A DNA stretch of 64,000 nucleotides, taken from Cellulomonas palmilytica. GTDB lineage: Bacteria > Actinomycetota > Actinomycetes > Actinomycetales > Cellulomonadaceae. Below, piece after piece: positions 55,034-63,756 of the stretch (its first letter is position 1; the number at the start of each line of letters is the position of its first letter). A program made the translations under genes and the position numbers. The notes under the pieces are model-generated. The model was not told the origin of the DNA and did no database searches. It worked only from the letters and a program-made list of their open reading frames with translations. The stretch covers positions 2,294,001 through 2,358,000 of the forward strand of contig NZ_CP062221.1 of the NCBI RefSeq assembly GCF_021590045.1, given 5' to 3'.

Positions 55034-55910
55034 GGTCGGTGGCGGCGAAGGTGTCGCACGCCGCGAGGTCGCGCTGCTGGTAGCCGGTGGTGAACCAGCG
55101 CTGGCGCTGCTCGCTCGAGCCGTGCGTCCAGGAGTCGGGGTTCACGCCGCCGCCGGACTGCTGCTGGATGTGGTCGTCGCCGACGGCCTCGGCCGCGTCG
55201 ATGGCCTGCGCGAGCTCGTCGGCGGTGATGGGCTTGAGGTAGGTGACGCCGGTGTCCGGGTCCTTCGTCGTCGCGGCGGTGCCCGCCCACATGCCCGCGT
55301 AGCAGTCGGCCTGCAGCTCGACACGCACGGAGTCCGACTCCGCGCCGGAACCGCGCCGGTCGGAGGAGTCGAACACGCCCGTGACGTTCTGGATGTGGTG
55401 GCCGTACTCGTGCGCGTACACGTACATCTCCGCCAGCGGGCCGCCCTGTGCGCCGAACTGGCTGGTCAGCAGGTCGAAGAAGCCGAGGTCGAGGTAGATG
55501 CTCTGGTCGCCGGGGCAGTAGAACGGCCCGGACGACGAGGACGCGTTCCCGCACGCGGTGCTCACGGCGGACGTGAACTCGACGGCCTCGGGGATGGTCG
55601 CGTCGGCCTTGCGGAGCGTGGGTGCCCAGTACGTGTCGAGCGAGTCGAGCGTCGCGGACAGGCGGCACGCGCGGTCGGTGTTCGCCTGCTCGGCGGTGCA
55701 CGCGCCGATCGTGCCGTCGTCGCCGGGCTCGCCGCCTCCGCCGAGCAGTGCGCCCGGGTCGACGTTGCCGCCCGACAGCAGCGTGATCGCGAGGATCACG
55801 AGCAGGCCGAGCCCGCCGACGCCGCCGCCGATCGCCATACCCTTGCCGCCCGCCGAGCGGCGCGACTGCACGCGCCCGCCGCCGAAGTTGCCACCCTCCT
55901 GGAACGTCAC
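55029..55910 (-). CDS. Neutral zinc metallopeptidase (YpfJ family)
   Basis: A 293-aa membrane-anchored peptidase. A helix at about 26-46 (IGGGVGGLGLLVILAITLLS) anchors it; the zinc motif HEYGHH begins at His167, and the third ligand is likely in VRVELQADCYAG. Cysteines at FYCPG, STACG and ACDTF suggest disulfides outside the cell. GTG 55910 follows TACCGT by 7 nt. Substrates are unknown. Confidence 0.88.
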   Translation of the reverse strand: MTFQEGGNFGGGRVQSRRSAGGKGMAIGGGVGGLGLLVILAITLLSGGNVDPGALLGGGGEPGDDGTIGACTAEQANTDRACRLSATLDSLDTYWAPTLRKADATIPEAVEFTSAVSTACGNASSSSGPFYCPGDQSIYLDLGFFDLLTSQFGAQGGPLAEMYVYAHEYGHHIQNVTGVFDSSDRRGSGAESDSVRVELQADCYAGMWAGTAATTKDPDTGVTYLKPITADELAQAIDAAEAVGDDHIQQQSGGGVNPDSWTHGSSEQRQRWFTTGYQQRDLAACDTFAATDL

Positions 55911-55917
55911 ATCCGGG

Positions 55918-55923
55918 ACGGTA
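55918..55923 (-). promoter_or_regulatory. -10 element of a leaderless metallopeptidase transcript
   Basis: TACCGT on the minus strand, 7 nt before GTG 55910. Confidence 0.5.
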
Positions 55924-55989
55924 GTCCGCGCACGCGCGCAACGCGATTCAGCCCGGCGTGATTCAGCCTGTCGGTGACGTCCGGCGCGT

Positions 55990-56631
55990 TCATCCCTCGC
56001 CCAGGCCGCGCGCGGCGAGAGCCTCGCCCGTGGCGCGCGCGTGCCCGACGATCCGCACGGCCGCGGGCACGACGACCGCTCGCGGCGAACGCTCGAGCCC
56101 GCGGGCACGCGCGGCGTCGCGGGACTCGCCCGCGGCCTGCAGGAGCAGCGGGACCGAGCGCAGCATGAGGCTCACCGCGAGCGCGACGGTCTCCGGCGCG
56201 AGGCCCACGTGGCGCAGGGGAGCGGCGGCCCGGCGCAGCGCGTCGAGCAGGTCGTCGGCGCGCGTGGTGGCGGTGACGACCGTGGCGAGCAGCACGAGCG
56301 CGACGAGGTCGGCCGCGGTCTCGACGCCCGACTCCCACCCGCGTGACCAGGTCTGGTACCCGCCGACGAGCAGCGCGACGACCCCGACACGTGCGAGCCC
56401 GGCGCGCGTGCGGTGCCAGGAGAGCCCCGCGACGACGTGGCACGCGAGCGCGACGGCGAGCGCGACGAGCGCGGACGCCGGCCCGCGGACCACGAGGACG
56501 ACGACGCCCGCCACGGCGAGCGCGGCGAGCTTGGCGAGCGCCGGGGCGCGGTGCAGCACCGAGGTGCCCGGCTGGTGCAGCCCGAGCGGGCCGGTCCACG
56601 CGGGGCGCAGGGGTGCGCCGGCGCGCGTCAC
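55990..56631 (-). CDS. ecfT: Energy-coupling factor transporter transmembrane protein EcfT (BioN-like)
   Basis: A 213-aa membrane protein with four to five hydrophobic segments and the two conserved Ala-Arg-Gly signature helices (SRDAARARGLERS and ATGEALAARGLG) that couple to the ATPases. It forms, with the ATPase and BioY encoded upstream, an ECF biotin uptake system. GTG 56631 overlaps the ATPase stop. Confidence 0.88.
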   Translation of the reverse strand: MTRAGAPLRPAWTGPLGLHQPGTSVLHRAPALAKLAALAVAGVVVLVVRGPASALVALAVALACHVVAGLSWHRTRAGLARVGVVALLVGGYQTWSRGWESGVETAADLVALVLLATVVTATTRADDLLDALRRAAAPLRHVGLAPETVALAVSLMLRSVPLLLQAAGESRDAARARGLERSPRAVVVPAAVRIVGHARATGEALAARGLGEG

Positions 56632-57362
56632 CGGCCCTCCGTCGCAGGCAGGCGCGGGCCCGCCATGAGCTCCCGGTACGCGGTGACGGCCGCGGCGGGC
56701 TCGCCGTCGTGCACGACGCGGCCGTCGTCGACGACGAGCACGCGGTCGGCCCGCAGCGCAGCGTCGAGGTCGTGCGTCACGACGACGACCTGCTGCGGCA
56801 GGCTCGCGAGCAGGTCGTCGACCGCGGACCGCCAGCGCAGGTCGAGCAGCGTCGTCGGCTCGTCGCACACCAGGACGTCCGGGTCGGTCGCGAGCACGGA
56901 GGTGAGCGCGAGGAGCTGGCGCTGGCCGCCGGACAGCGCGTGCACGGGCAGGTCGGCGCGGTCTGCGAGCCCGACGCGCGCGAGCGCCGCACGCGCCCGC
57001 GCGTCGCGCTCTCCCGCGTCGGGCACGGTGCGCCGCAGCGACAGCGCGACGTCCTCGACGGGCGTGGGCATGACGATCTGCGCGTCGGGGTCGGTGAACA
57101 CGAACCCGACCCGCCGCCGGACGGCGGGGCCGTCGGACCGCGTGTCGAGGCCGTCGACGCGCACGGTCCCGGACGACGGCAGCACGAGCCCGTTGAGCAG
57201 GCGCGCGAGCGTCGACTTGCCCGAGCCGTTCGCGCCGACGACCGCGACGCGGCGCTCGGTGAGCCGCAGGGTGACCGGGCCGAGCAGGCGCGTCACGGTG
57301 TCCGGGCCGCCCGACGGGTCGGGGGTCCAAGCCGTGACGAGCGCCTCGCTCAGCTCGATCAT
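56628..57362 (-). CDS. ECF transporter ATP-binding protein (BioM-like)
   Basis: A 244-aa ATPase: Walker A GANGSGKS, signature LSGGQRQLLALTSV, Walker B VLVCDEPTTLLD. The FTDPDAQIV Q-loop is characteristic of ECF/cobalt-type ATPases. A single ATPase in the operon suggests a homodimer. ATG 57362 shares one base with the bioY stop. Confidence 0.9.
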   Translation of the reverse strand: MIELSEALVTAWTPDPSGGPDTVTRLLGPVTLRLTERRVAVVGANGSGKSTLARLLNGLVLPSSGTVRVDGLDTRSDGPAVRRRVGFVFTDPDAQIVMPTPVEDVALSLRRTVPDAGERDARARAALARVGLADRADLPVHALSGGQRQLLALTSVLATDPDVLVCDEPTTLLDLRWRSAVDDLLASLPQQVVVVTHDLDAALRADRVLVVDDGRVVHDGEPAAAVTAYRELMAGPRLPATEGR

Positions 57363-58120
57363 CAGCGGCGCCGGCGCAGCAGGTCGGGGTAGCTCGCGAA
57401 CACCGCGAGCGCGACCGCGGCCGCCAGGAGGTTCTTGACGGTGTCGCCCGGGAAGAACACCGAGCCCGCCGCGAACGCCTCGCCGGCCGTGAGGTCGGTG
57501 CGCGCGACGATGCCCGCGATGCCGAGCGGGTGGATCGTCAGCGCGGTGGCCGTCAGGCCGCTCGCCACGAGGACGAGGTAGCGCGCGGCGCCCGTCGCCT
57601 TGCGCGCGGCGCCCGCGAGCAGGCCGGCGAGCGCGGCCGCGAGCGGGAAGCCGACCAGGTAGCCGACGCTCGGCCCCGCGAGCACCGCGAGCCCGCCCGT
57701 GCCGCCGGAGAACACCGGGACGCCCGCGAGGCCCACCGCGAGGTAGAGGAGCACCGCGAGCGCGCCGCGGCGCCAGCCGAGCACGAGGCCCGCGAGGACG
57801 ACGCCGAACGTCTGCAGCGTGACGGGCACCCCTGTGCCGGTCGGGATGCCCGGGATGATCGCGCACACGGTGATGAACGCCGCGAAGACCGCGACGAGGG
57901 CGACGTCGGTCGTGACGGGGGTGGCCCGCTCGGCGGGCTCCGGCAGCGCGGCGTCCAGGACGGCGGCGGGGTTGCCGGCCGTCGGGTCCGCGGCCTCGGC
58001 CGCGAGCACGGTCCCGGGCGCGCCTCCGGGCGCACCTCCGGACGCACCTCCGGACGCACCTCTGGGGGCGGTCGCGTGCGGTGCTCCGGGCGGTGCGGCG
58101 TTCTGGCGTGCGTCGGTCAC
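57362..58120 (-). CDS. bioY: Biotin transporter substrate-binding subunit BioY
   Basis: A 252-aa integral membrane protein; six hydrophobic segments cover about 75-250, with BioY landmarks PGIPTGTGVPVTLQTFGVVLAGL and GPSVGYLVGFPLAA. The first 70 residues contain Gly/Ala/Ser/Pro repeats (GGASGGAPGGAPG) encoded by 12-bp direct repeats near 58020-58070. GTG 58120 has a GAGGGGG site; the frame stays open to a GTG at 58189. Confidence 0.9.
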   Translation of the reverse strand: MTDARQNAAPPGAPHATAPRGASGGASGGAPGGAPGTVLAAEAADPTAGNPAAVLDAALPEPAERATPVTTDVALVAVFAAFITVCAIIPGIPTGTGVPVTLQTFGVVLAGLVLGWRRGALAVLLYLAVGLAGVPVFSGGTGGLAVLAGPSVGYLVGFPLAAALAGLLAGAARKATGAARYLVLVASGLTATALTIHPLGIAGIVARTDLTAGEAFAAGSVFFPGDTVKNLLAAAVALAVFASYPDLLRRRR

Positions 58121-58276
58121 GGGTGGCCCCCTCGGGTCGGTGTGTGCTCCGGTGCGTCGTCGTGCGGGTCGGTACGGGTCGTCGTCCACGCTCGTGCGCT
58201 CGTGCTCGTCGTCGGGCGGCTGCGGGACGCGCTGCCGGGTGCCCGCCGGTGGGCGGGGGAAAGGACGACGGTCGTC

Positions 58277-58296
58277 ACGCTAGTGCTCGTTAGGAT
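58277..58296. promoter_or_regulatory. Divergent -10 elements between bioY and the ABC-F gene
   Basis: TAGCGT on the minus strand (58277-58282) and TAGGAT on the plus strand (58291-58296) lie within 20 bp and would fire bioY and the ABC-F gene in opposite directions. The remainder of 58121-58354 holds the two leaders. Confidence 0.45.
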
Positions 58297-58311
58297 GGTC
58301 GGCGTTTGTGC

Positions 58312-58337
58312 GCCCGCCCAGAACGAGTGCGGGCTTT
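58312..58337 (+). promoter_or_regulatory. Leader hairpin before the ABC-F gene
   Basis: GCCCGC (58312-58317) pairs with GCGGGC (58329-58334), followed by TTT, ending a few bases ahead of the GGAGGA ribosome-binding site. It looks like a small attenuator or terminator in the short 5' leader. Confidence 0.45.
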
Positions 58338-58354
58338 CCGGAGGAAACCACCAC

Positions 58355-59950
58355 GTGATCACCGCCCACGGCGTCGGCCTGCGCATCGGCGCACGCGAGC
58401 TGCTCGCCGAGACCTCGTTCCGCATCGCTGCGGGCGACCGTATCGGTCTCGTCGGCCGCAACGGCGCCGGCAAGACGACGCTCACCAAGACGCTCGCGGG
58501 CCAGTCCCAGCCGACGAGCGGCACGATCACGCGCGGGGAGGTCGGCTACCTGCCGCAGGACCCCGCGACCGGCGACCTCGACGTGCTCGCCCTGGATCGC
58601 GTGCTGTCGGCGCGCGGCCTCGACGAGATCGTGCGCAACATGCGCGCGACCGAGCACCTCATGGCCGACGGCAGCGACGACGAGCGCGAGAAGGCCATGG
58701 CGCGCTACTCGCGCCTGGAGGCGCGGTTCACCGCGGCCGGCGGTTACGCGGCCGAGTCGGAGGCGCACCGGATCACCGCGAACCTCGGGCTGGACGACCG
58801 CGTGCTCGCCCAGACGCTCGGGACGCTCTCGGGCGGCCAGCGCCGCCGCGTGGAGCTCGCGCGCATCCTGTTCTCGGGCGTCGAGACGCTCCTGCTCGAC
58901 GAGCCGACCAACCACCTGGACGCCGACTCGATCGCGTGGCTGCGGGACTACCTCAAGACGTACTCCGGCGGGTTCGTCGTGATCTCCCACGACGTCGAGC
59001 TGCTGCGCGCGACCGTGAACAAGGTGTTCCACCTCGACGCGAACCGGGCCGCGCTCGACCAGTACAACCTCGGCTGGGACGCGTACCTGCTGCAGCGCGA
59101 GACGGACGAGAAGCGCCGCCGCCGCGAGCGAGCCAACGCCGAGAAGAAGGCCGCGGCGCTCCTGGCGCAGGCCGACAAGATGCGCGCGAAGGCCACCAAG
59201 GCCGTCGCGGCGCAGAACATGGCGCGCCGCGCGGAGAAGATGCTCTCGGGCCTCGAGGAGGTCCGTGCGAGCGACAAGGTCGCCAAGCTGCGGTTCCCGG
59301 ACCCGGCGCCGTGCGGGCGCACGCCGCTCACGGCGTCCGACCTGTCGAAGTCGTACGGGTCGCAGGAGGTCTTCACGGGCGTCGACCTCGCGATCGACCG
59401 CGGCTCGCGCGTCGTCGTGCTGGGCCTCAACGGCGCGGGCAAGACGACGCTGCTGCGACTGCTGGCCGGCATCGAGGCGCCGGACACCGGTGAGGTGCAC
59501 CCGGGCCACGGGCTCAAGCTCGGGTACTACGCGCAGGAGCACGAGACGCTCGACCTCGAGCGCACCGTCGTGGAGAACCTGCGCTCCGCGGCACCCGACC
59601 TCACCGACACGCAGGTGCGCTCGGTGCTCGGGTCGTTCCTGTTCTCTGGCGACGACGCCGACAAGCCCGCGCGCGTGCTCTCGGGCGGCGAGAAGACGCG
59701 CCTCGCGCTCGCGGCGCTCGTCGTGTCGTCGGCGAACGTGCTGCTGCTCGACGAGCCCACGAACAACCTGGACCCCGCGAGCCGTGAGGAGATCCTGGCG
59801 GCGCTGCGCGGCTACCAGGGCGCGGTGGTGCTCGTGAGCCACGACGAGGGTGCCGTCGCGGCGCTCGACCCGGAGCGCGTCCTGCTGCTGCCGGACGGCG
59901 ACGAGGACCTGTGGAGCGCGGACTACCTGGACCTCATCACGCTCGCCTGA
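58355..59950 (+). CDS. ABC-F family ribosome-associated ATPase
   Basis: A 531-aa soluble protein with two ABC domains and no membrane segment. Domain 1: Walker A GRNGAGKT, signature LSGGQRRRVEL, DEPTNHLD. The linker (about 235-300) is a charged helix pair rich in KRRRERANAEKKAAALLAQ. Domain 2: GLNGAGKT, LSGGEKTRLAL, DEPTNNLD. ABC-F proteins act at the ribosomal E site as translation factors or antibiotic protectors; which kind this is cannot be told. GTG 58355 has a strong GGAGGA site. Confidence 0.9.
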   Translation: MITAHGVGLRIGARELLAETSFRIAAGDRIGLVGRNGAGKTTLTKTLAGQSQPTSGTITRGEVGYLPQDPATGDLDVLALDRVLSARGLDEIVRNMRATEHLMADGSDDEREKAMARYSRLEARFTAAGGYAAESEAHRITANLGLDDRVLAQTLGTLSGGQRRRVELARILFSGVETLLLDEPTNHLDADSIAWLRDYLKTYSGGFVVISHDVELLRATVNKVFHLDANRAALDQYNLGWDAYLLQRETDEKRRRRERANAEKKAAALLAQADKMRAKATKAVAAQNMARRAEKMLSGLEEVRASDKVAKLRFPDPAPCGRTPLTASDLSKSYGSQEVFTGVDLAIDRGSRVVVLGLNGAGKTTLLRLLAGIEAPDTGEVHPGHGLKLGYYAQEHETLDLERTVVENLRSAAPDLTDTQVRSVLGSFLFSGDDADKPARVLSGGEKTRLALAALVVSSANVLLLDEPTNNLDPASREEILAALRGYQGAVVLVSHDEGAVAALDPERVLLLPDGDEDLWSADYLDLITLA

Positions 59951-59972
59951 CCGCTCGCGGTCCGTGCGGCGG

Positions 59973-60863
59973 TCAGCCCGCCGTGCGGCTCGCGTCGTCG
60001 GACGTCTGCGCGTCGATGAGCGCGTCCTCCTCGGCCTCCGCGCGGCCCTCGCGCCGCCGCGGCCGGGCCGGGCGGACGGGCGCCGCGGGGGCGGTCCCCG
60101 GCCCGGGGGCGAACGGTGCGCCCGTCCCGTCGCGCTCCTCGACCAGCTCGCGGCGCGCGAGCCACGTGAAGCCGACGAGCCCGCCGAGTGCGAAGGCCCA
60201 CCACTGGAACGCGTACGACAGGTGCGAGCCCGGGTCGAGGTCGGGCGCGGGCAGCGCGCCGAGCGTGCTCGTCGCAGCCGGCTCCTCGGTCACCGACTGC
60301 CCGAACGCGCCCGTGAACACGGGCTCGTCGGCCAGGCCCGCCGCCGTCATGACCTGCGCGGGGTGGATCGCCTGCACCGAGCCGGCGGGCGCGCCGCGGT
60401 CGGTCGCCGACTCGGCCTGCCGCACGCGCGCGACCAGCACGACCTCGCCCGCGGGCGGCGGCGGGACGTCGACGTCCGCGCTCGCGTCCGCACCGGTCGG
60501 CACCCAGCCGCGGTCGACGACGAGGACGCCGCCCGTCGGCGCGACCCGGAACGGCACGAGCACGTGGTACGCCGGGGTGCCGCCGACCGGGCGGTTGCGC
60601 AGCAGGACGGTCGCGTCCGGCAGGTACGTCCCGACGACGCGCACCTGCGACCACTCGTCGTCGTCGGCGAGCGCGGCGTCCGTCGACGGCAGCACGTCGG
60701 CCAGCGGGACCGGCGTCGCGTCGTAGTTGCGCTCCACGGTCGCGATCCGGGCGTCGCGCCACTCGTGCCGGTGCCACTGCCAGCGGCCCAGGAACGTGCA
60801 CGCGACCGCGACGAGCACCCCGACGAGCACGAGCACGACCGCCCGGCGTCGGGCGGGGCTCAC
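59973..60863 (-). CDS. SURF1 family cytochrome oxidase assembly protein
   Basis: A 296-aa protein with a helix at each end of a central domain: about 8-28 (AVVLVLVGVLVAVACTFLG) and about 215-233 (AFQWWAFALGGLVGFTWL). Family motifs are LGRWQWHRHEWRD, VLLRNRPVGGTPAYHVLVP and VVDRGWVP. SURF1 inserts heme a into oxidase subunit I, using the product of heme A synthase encoded at 42.9 kb. The tail is Pro/Ala/Arg-rich. GTG 60863 overlaps the previous stop. Confidence 0.88.
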   Translation of the reverse strand: MSPARRRAVVLVLVGVLVAVACTFLGRWQWHRHEWRDARIATVERNYDATPVPLADVLPSTDAALADDDEWSQVRVVGTYLPDATVLLRNRPVGGTPAYHVLVPFRVAPTGGVLVVDRGWVPTGADASADVDVPPPPAGEVVLVARVRQAESATDRGAPAGSVQAIHPAQVMTAAGLADEPVFTGAFGQSVTEEPAATSTLGALPAPDLDPGSHLSYAFQWWAFALGGLVGFTWLARRELVEERDGTGAPFAPGPGTAPAAPVRPARPRRREGRAEAEEDALIDAQTSDDASRTAG

Positions 60864-61096
60864 GGCGCGTCCGACGACGCGAGCTCGGTCACCGGGACGG
60901 TGTCCTTGAGGAAGCCGCGCACGTCGAGGAACTGCGTGAGGTGCTCGCGGTGCTCGTCGCACGCGAGCCACACCTTGCGGCGCTCGGGCACGTGCAGCTT
61001 GGGGTTGTTCCACAGCAGCGCCCAGGTCGCCTCGCTGCGGCAGCCGCGGGCGCTGCAGATCGGCTCGTCGACCGGGTCGGGCACGGGCAGGGTCAC
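60860..61096 (-). CDS. Small conserved actinobacterial protein with paired cysteines
   Basis: A 78-aa protein: CSARGCRSEATWALLWNN then CDEHREHL. The CxxxxC...C/H pattern suggests a zinc site. Similar short proteins next to a DUF3099 gene occur in many actinobacteria, sometimes mislabelled acetone carboxylase. GGAGG precedes GTG 61096. Function unknown. Confidence 0.78.
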   Translation of the reverse strand: MTLPVPDPVDEPICSARGCRSEATWALLWNNPKLHVPERRKVWLACDEHREHLTQFLDVRGFLKDTVPVTELASSDAP

Positions 61097-61440
61097 GGCC
61101 GGCCTCCGGCAGGGTCGTCGGGTGTGTCGCCGAGCTGCGCGGGCCGGCCGCCCGGGCCGATCTCGCGCGGGTCGACGAAGGGCTCCATCTCGTCGCGCCG
61201 CTCGCGTCCCGCGTTCGCGAAGATCACCGCGACGTAGGGCAGGACGACGGCGGCGACGACGAGCACCAGGGACACCCACGTCGGCACGTGCGACCACGTG
61301 ACGATCGCGAGCACGAAGCACACGATGCGGATGCCCATCTGGGCGAGGTAGCGGCGCTGGCGCCGCGCGACGTCCTCGCCCAGGGGCTCGGGGGCAGCGG
61401 TGATCCGCTGGACCGGCTCCTCGCGACGACGTGACCTCAC
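61093..61440 (-). CDS. DUF3099 membrane protein
   Basis: A 115-aa protein with two hydrophobic helices (about 35-52 and 55-75: IRIVCFVLAIVTW and VSLVLVVAAVVLPYVAVIF) and the conserved start ITAAPEPLGEDVARRQRRYL. Actinobacterial family without known function. GTG 61440 is preceded by TACGAT at 61447-61452 (6 nt away). Confidence 0.82.
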   Translation of the reverse strand: MRSRRREEPVQRITAAPEPLGEDVARRQRRYLAQMGIRIVCFVLAIVTWSHVPTWVSLVLVVAAVVLPYVAVIFANAGRERRDEMEPFVDPREIGPGGRPAQLGDTPDDPAGGRP

Positions 61441-61446
61441 CGGTCG

Positions 61447-61452
61447 ATCGTA
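61447..61452 (-). promoter_or_regulatory. -10 element of the DUF3099-SURF1 operon
   Basis: TACGAT on the minus strand, 6 nt before GTG 61440, giving a leaderless message. Confidence 0.5.
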
Positions 61453-61570
61453 CGTTCCCCCACCGGACGACCTGCCCGCCGTCCACCTGCGTCGCCGCTT
61501 GTGGGGCTCCCACAACTGGCGGGCGACAACCTGTGCCGCGCCGGAACCGCGACGAGCGCACCCGCTCGGA

Positions 61571-61576
61571 TACCGT
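61571..61576 (+). promoter_or_regulatory. -10 element of a leaderless fabG transcript
   Basis: TACCGT 8 nt before GTG 61585. The rest of 61453-61570 shows no gene. Confidence 0.5.
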
Positions 61577-61584
61577 CGTGACTC

Positions 61585-62340
61585 GTGCCTGAGACTTCCG
61601 ACAACTCCAGCGTCCCGTCCGGCGACGAGCGACCCGCACCCCGGGTCGTGCTCGTCACGGGCGCCAACCGCGGCATCGGCCGGGCGATCGCGCAGCGGTT
61701 CGTCGCGGCGGGGGACCGGGTCGCGACGATCTACCGCTCCGGCGAGCTGCCCGAGGGCGTCTTCGGCGTGGTCGGCGACGTGCGCGACACCGCGTCGGTC
61801 GACGCCGCGTTCACGGCGATCGAGGCCGAGCTCGGCCCGGTCGAGGTGCTCGTCGCGAACGCGGGCGTGACCCGCGACCAGCTCCTCATGCGGATGACCG
61901 ACGAGGAGTTCGACGAGGTCCTCGACGTCAACCTCAAGGGCGCGTTCCGCTGCGTGCGCCGCGCGAGCAAGCCCATGATCCGCCTGCGTCGCGGGCGCAT
62001 CGTGCTCATCTCGTCGGTCGTCGGCCTGTACGGCGGGCCCGGCCAGGTGAACTACTCGTCGTCGAAGGCCGCGCTCGTCGGCATGGCCCGCTCGATCACG
62101 CGCGAGCTCGGCGGGCGCGGGATCACCGCGAACGTCGTCGCGCCCGGCTTCATCGACACCGACATGACGCGCGCGCTGCCCGAGGCGACGCAGGCGTCCT
62201 ACAAGGCCGCGATCCCTGCGGGCCGGTTCGCCGCGCCCGACGAGGTCGCCGCGGCCGTCGAGTACCTCGCGTCCCCCGCCGCCGCGTACGTCAGCGGCGC
62301 CGTGCTGCCCGTCGACGGCGGCCTCGGCATGGGCCACTGA
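61585..62340 (+). CDS. fabG: 3-oxoacyl-[acyl-carrier-protein] reductase (FabG/MabA)
   Basis: A 251-aa short-chain dehydrogenase that reduces beta-ketoacyl-ACP with NADPH. Cofactor loop TGANRGIG, NAG motif VANAGVTRD, catalytic Ser-Tyr-Lys with YSSSKAALVG. Adjacent to the enoyl reductase gene as mabA-inhA are in mycobacteria. The first 18 residues are a disordered leader. Confidence 0.93.
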   Translation: MPETSDNSSVPSGDERPAPRVVLVTGANRGIGRAIAQRFVAAGDRVATIYRSGELPEGVFGVVGDVRDTASVDAAFTAIEAELGPVEVLVANAGVTRDQLLMRMTDEEFDEVLDVNLKGAFRCVRRASKPMIRLRRGRIVLISSVVGLYGGPGQVNYSSSKAALVGMARSITRELGGRGITANVVAPGFIDTDMTRALPEATQASYKAAIPAGRFAAPDEVAAAVEYLASPAAAYVSGAVLPVDGGLGMGH

Positions 62341-62377
62341 CGCACCCCGAACCCGCACCACCGAGGAGAGACACACC

Positions 62378-63148
62378 ATGGGCCTGCTCACCGGCAAGAA
62401 GCTCCTGATCACCGGCGTCCTGACGGACGGATCCATCGCGTTCCACGTCGCGCGCCTCGCGCAGGAGGAGGGTGCCGAGGTCGTCCTGACGTCCTTCGGC
62501 CGGCAGTTCCGGCTCACGCAGGTCATCGCGCGCCGCCTGCCCGTCGAGGCCCCCGTGGTGCAGCTCGACGTCACCGACGCCGACGACCTCGCGGCGCTCC
62601 CGGACCGCGTGCGCGAGGCCGGCTTCGACCGCCTCGACGGCGTCGTGCACTCGATCGGCTTCGCGCCGCAGTCCGTCATGGGCGGCAACTTCCTCGCGGG
62701 CGAGTGGGCGGACGTCGCCACCGCGCTCGAGGTGTCGGCGTACTCGCTGAAGTCCCTCGCGGTCGCCGCGCAGCCGCTGCTCACCGACGGCGGGTCGGTC
62801 GTCGGCCTGACGTTCGACGCGAAGTTCGCGTGGCCGGTCTACGACTGGATGGGCGTCGCCAAGGCGGCGTTCGAGGCCACGTCCCGCTACCTCGCGCGCG
62901 ACCTCGGCCCGTCGGGCGTGCGCGTGAACCTCGTGTCCGCCGGCCCGATCCGCACGACGGCGGCCAAGTCGATCCCCGGCTTCGAGACCATGGAGTCGCG
63001 CTGGTCCGACCGCGCGCCCCTCGGCTGGGACGTCACGAACCCCGAGCCGGCCGCGCGCGCCGTGGCGGCGCTCCTGTCCGACTGGTTCCCCGCGACCACG
63101 GGCGAGATCGTGCACGTCGACGGCGGCGTGCACGCGATGGGTCAGTGA
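62378..63148 (+). CDS. fabI: Enoyl-[acyl-carrier-protein] reductase (FabI/InhA)
   Basis: A 256-aa NADH-dependent enoyl-ACP reductase, last step of the elongation cycle. The cofactor loop GVLTDGSIAFHVA and the Y-x6-K pair in YDWMGVAKAAF follow the InhA pattern (YNWMTVAK). GAGGAGAG precedes ATG 62378. It is the family targeted by isoniazid and triclosan; sensitivity here is not known. Confidence 0.94.
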   Translation: MGLLTGKKLLITGVLTDGSIAFHVARLAQEEGAEVVLTSFGRQFRLTQVIARRLPVEAPVVQLDVTDADDLAALPDRVREAGFDRLDGVVHSIGFAPQSVMGGNFLAGEWADVATALEVSAYSLKSLAVAAQPLLTDGGSVVGLTFDAKFAWPVYDWMGVAKAAFEATSRYLARDLGPSGVRVNLVSAGPIRTTAAKSIPGFETMESRWSDRAPLGWDVTNPEPAARAVAALLSDWFPATTGEIVHVDGGVHAMGQ

Positions 63149-63204
63149 CCACGGAGAGTGACGCGATGGGTGCGGCGGACGCCTCCGGGTGGCACGCTGG
63201 CCCC

Positions 63205-63714
63205 GTGAGCACGCGACGGCTCGTGCTGCTGCGCCACGCGAAGGCGGAGCACCCCGACGGCATCCCCGACCACGAACGACCGCTCGCCCTCGCCGGCCGT
63301 CGGCAGTGCCCGCTCGTCGGGGCGGCGATGGCGGAGTCCGGGATCTCGCCCGACCTCGTGTGGTGCTCGTCCGCGCTGCGCACGCGCCAGACGTGGGAGC
63401 TCGTGCGGGGCGCGCTCGGGCTCGAGCCGCCTGTCGAGTACCGCGGCGAGGTCTACGACGCCGGGGTGCGTTCGCTCGTCTCGCTCGTGGCGAGCGCGCC
63501 CGCCACCGTGCGCACCCTCGTCGTCGTGGGGCACGAGCCGACCATGTCGCACGCGGCGGCGACGCTCGCGGGTCCGGGTTCCGACGAGGCCGCGGTCGCG
63601 CGCGTGCAGGTCGGCGTGCCCACCGCGTCCTGGTCGTGGCTCGAGCTCGACGGCGCGTGGAGCGACCTGCAGCCGCGCACGGCGCGCCTGATGCGGCTCG
63701 TCACCGCGTCCTGA
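63205..63714 (+). CDS. SixA-type phosphohistidine phosphatase
   Basis: A 169-aa histidine phosphatase. The RHG motif is LLRHAKAEH (His11) and the second histidine is in VVGHEPTMSH. Members remove phosphate from phosphohistidine or small molecules. Start choice: GTG 63205 gives the standard N-terminus and has CACGCT six bases upstream; GTG 63145 (overlapping fabI) and ATG 63166 are open alternatives. Confidence 0.82.
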   Translation: MSTRRLVLLRHAKAEHPDGIPDHERPLALAGRRQCPLVGAAMAESGISPDLVWCSSALRTRQTWELVRGALGLEPPVEYRGEVYDAGVRSLVSLVASAPATVRTLVVVGHEPTMSHAAATLAGPGSDEAAVARVQVGVPTASWSWLELDGAWSDLQPRTARLMRLVTAS

Positions 63715-63756
63715 CGCGGCTCACCGCGCGGCGGGCGTCGCGTGCGACCGACCTGC

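Noticed and set aside
63716..63729. Hairpin CGCGG/CCGCG between sixA and serB as a terminator
   Set aside because: Only 5 bp with a 4-nt loop and no T-run; such stems are expected by chance at this GC content.
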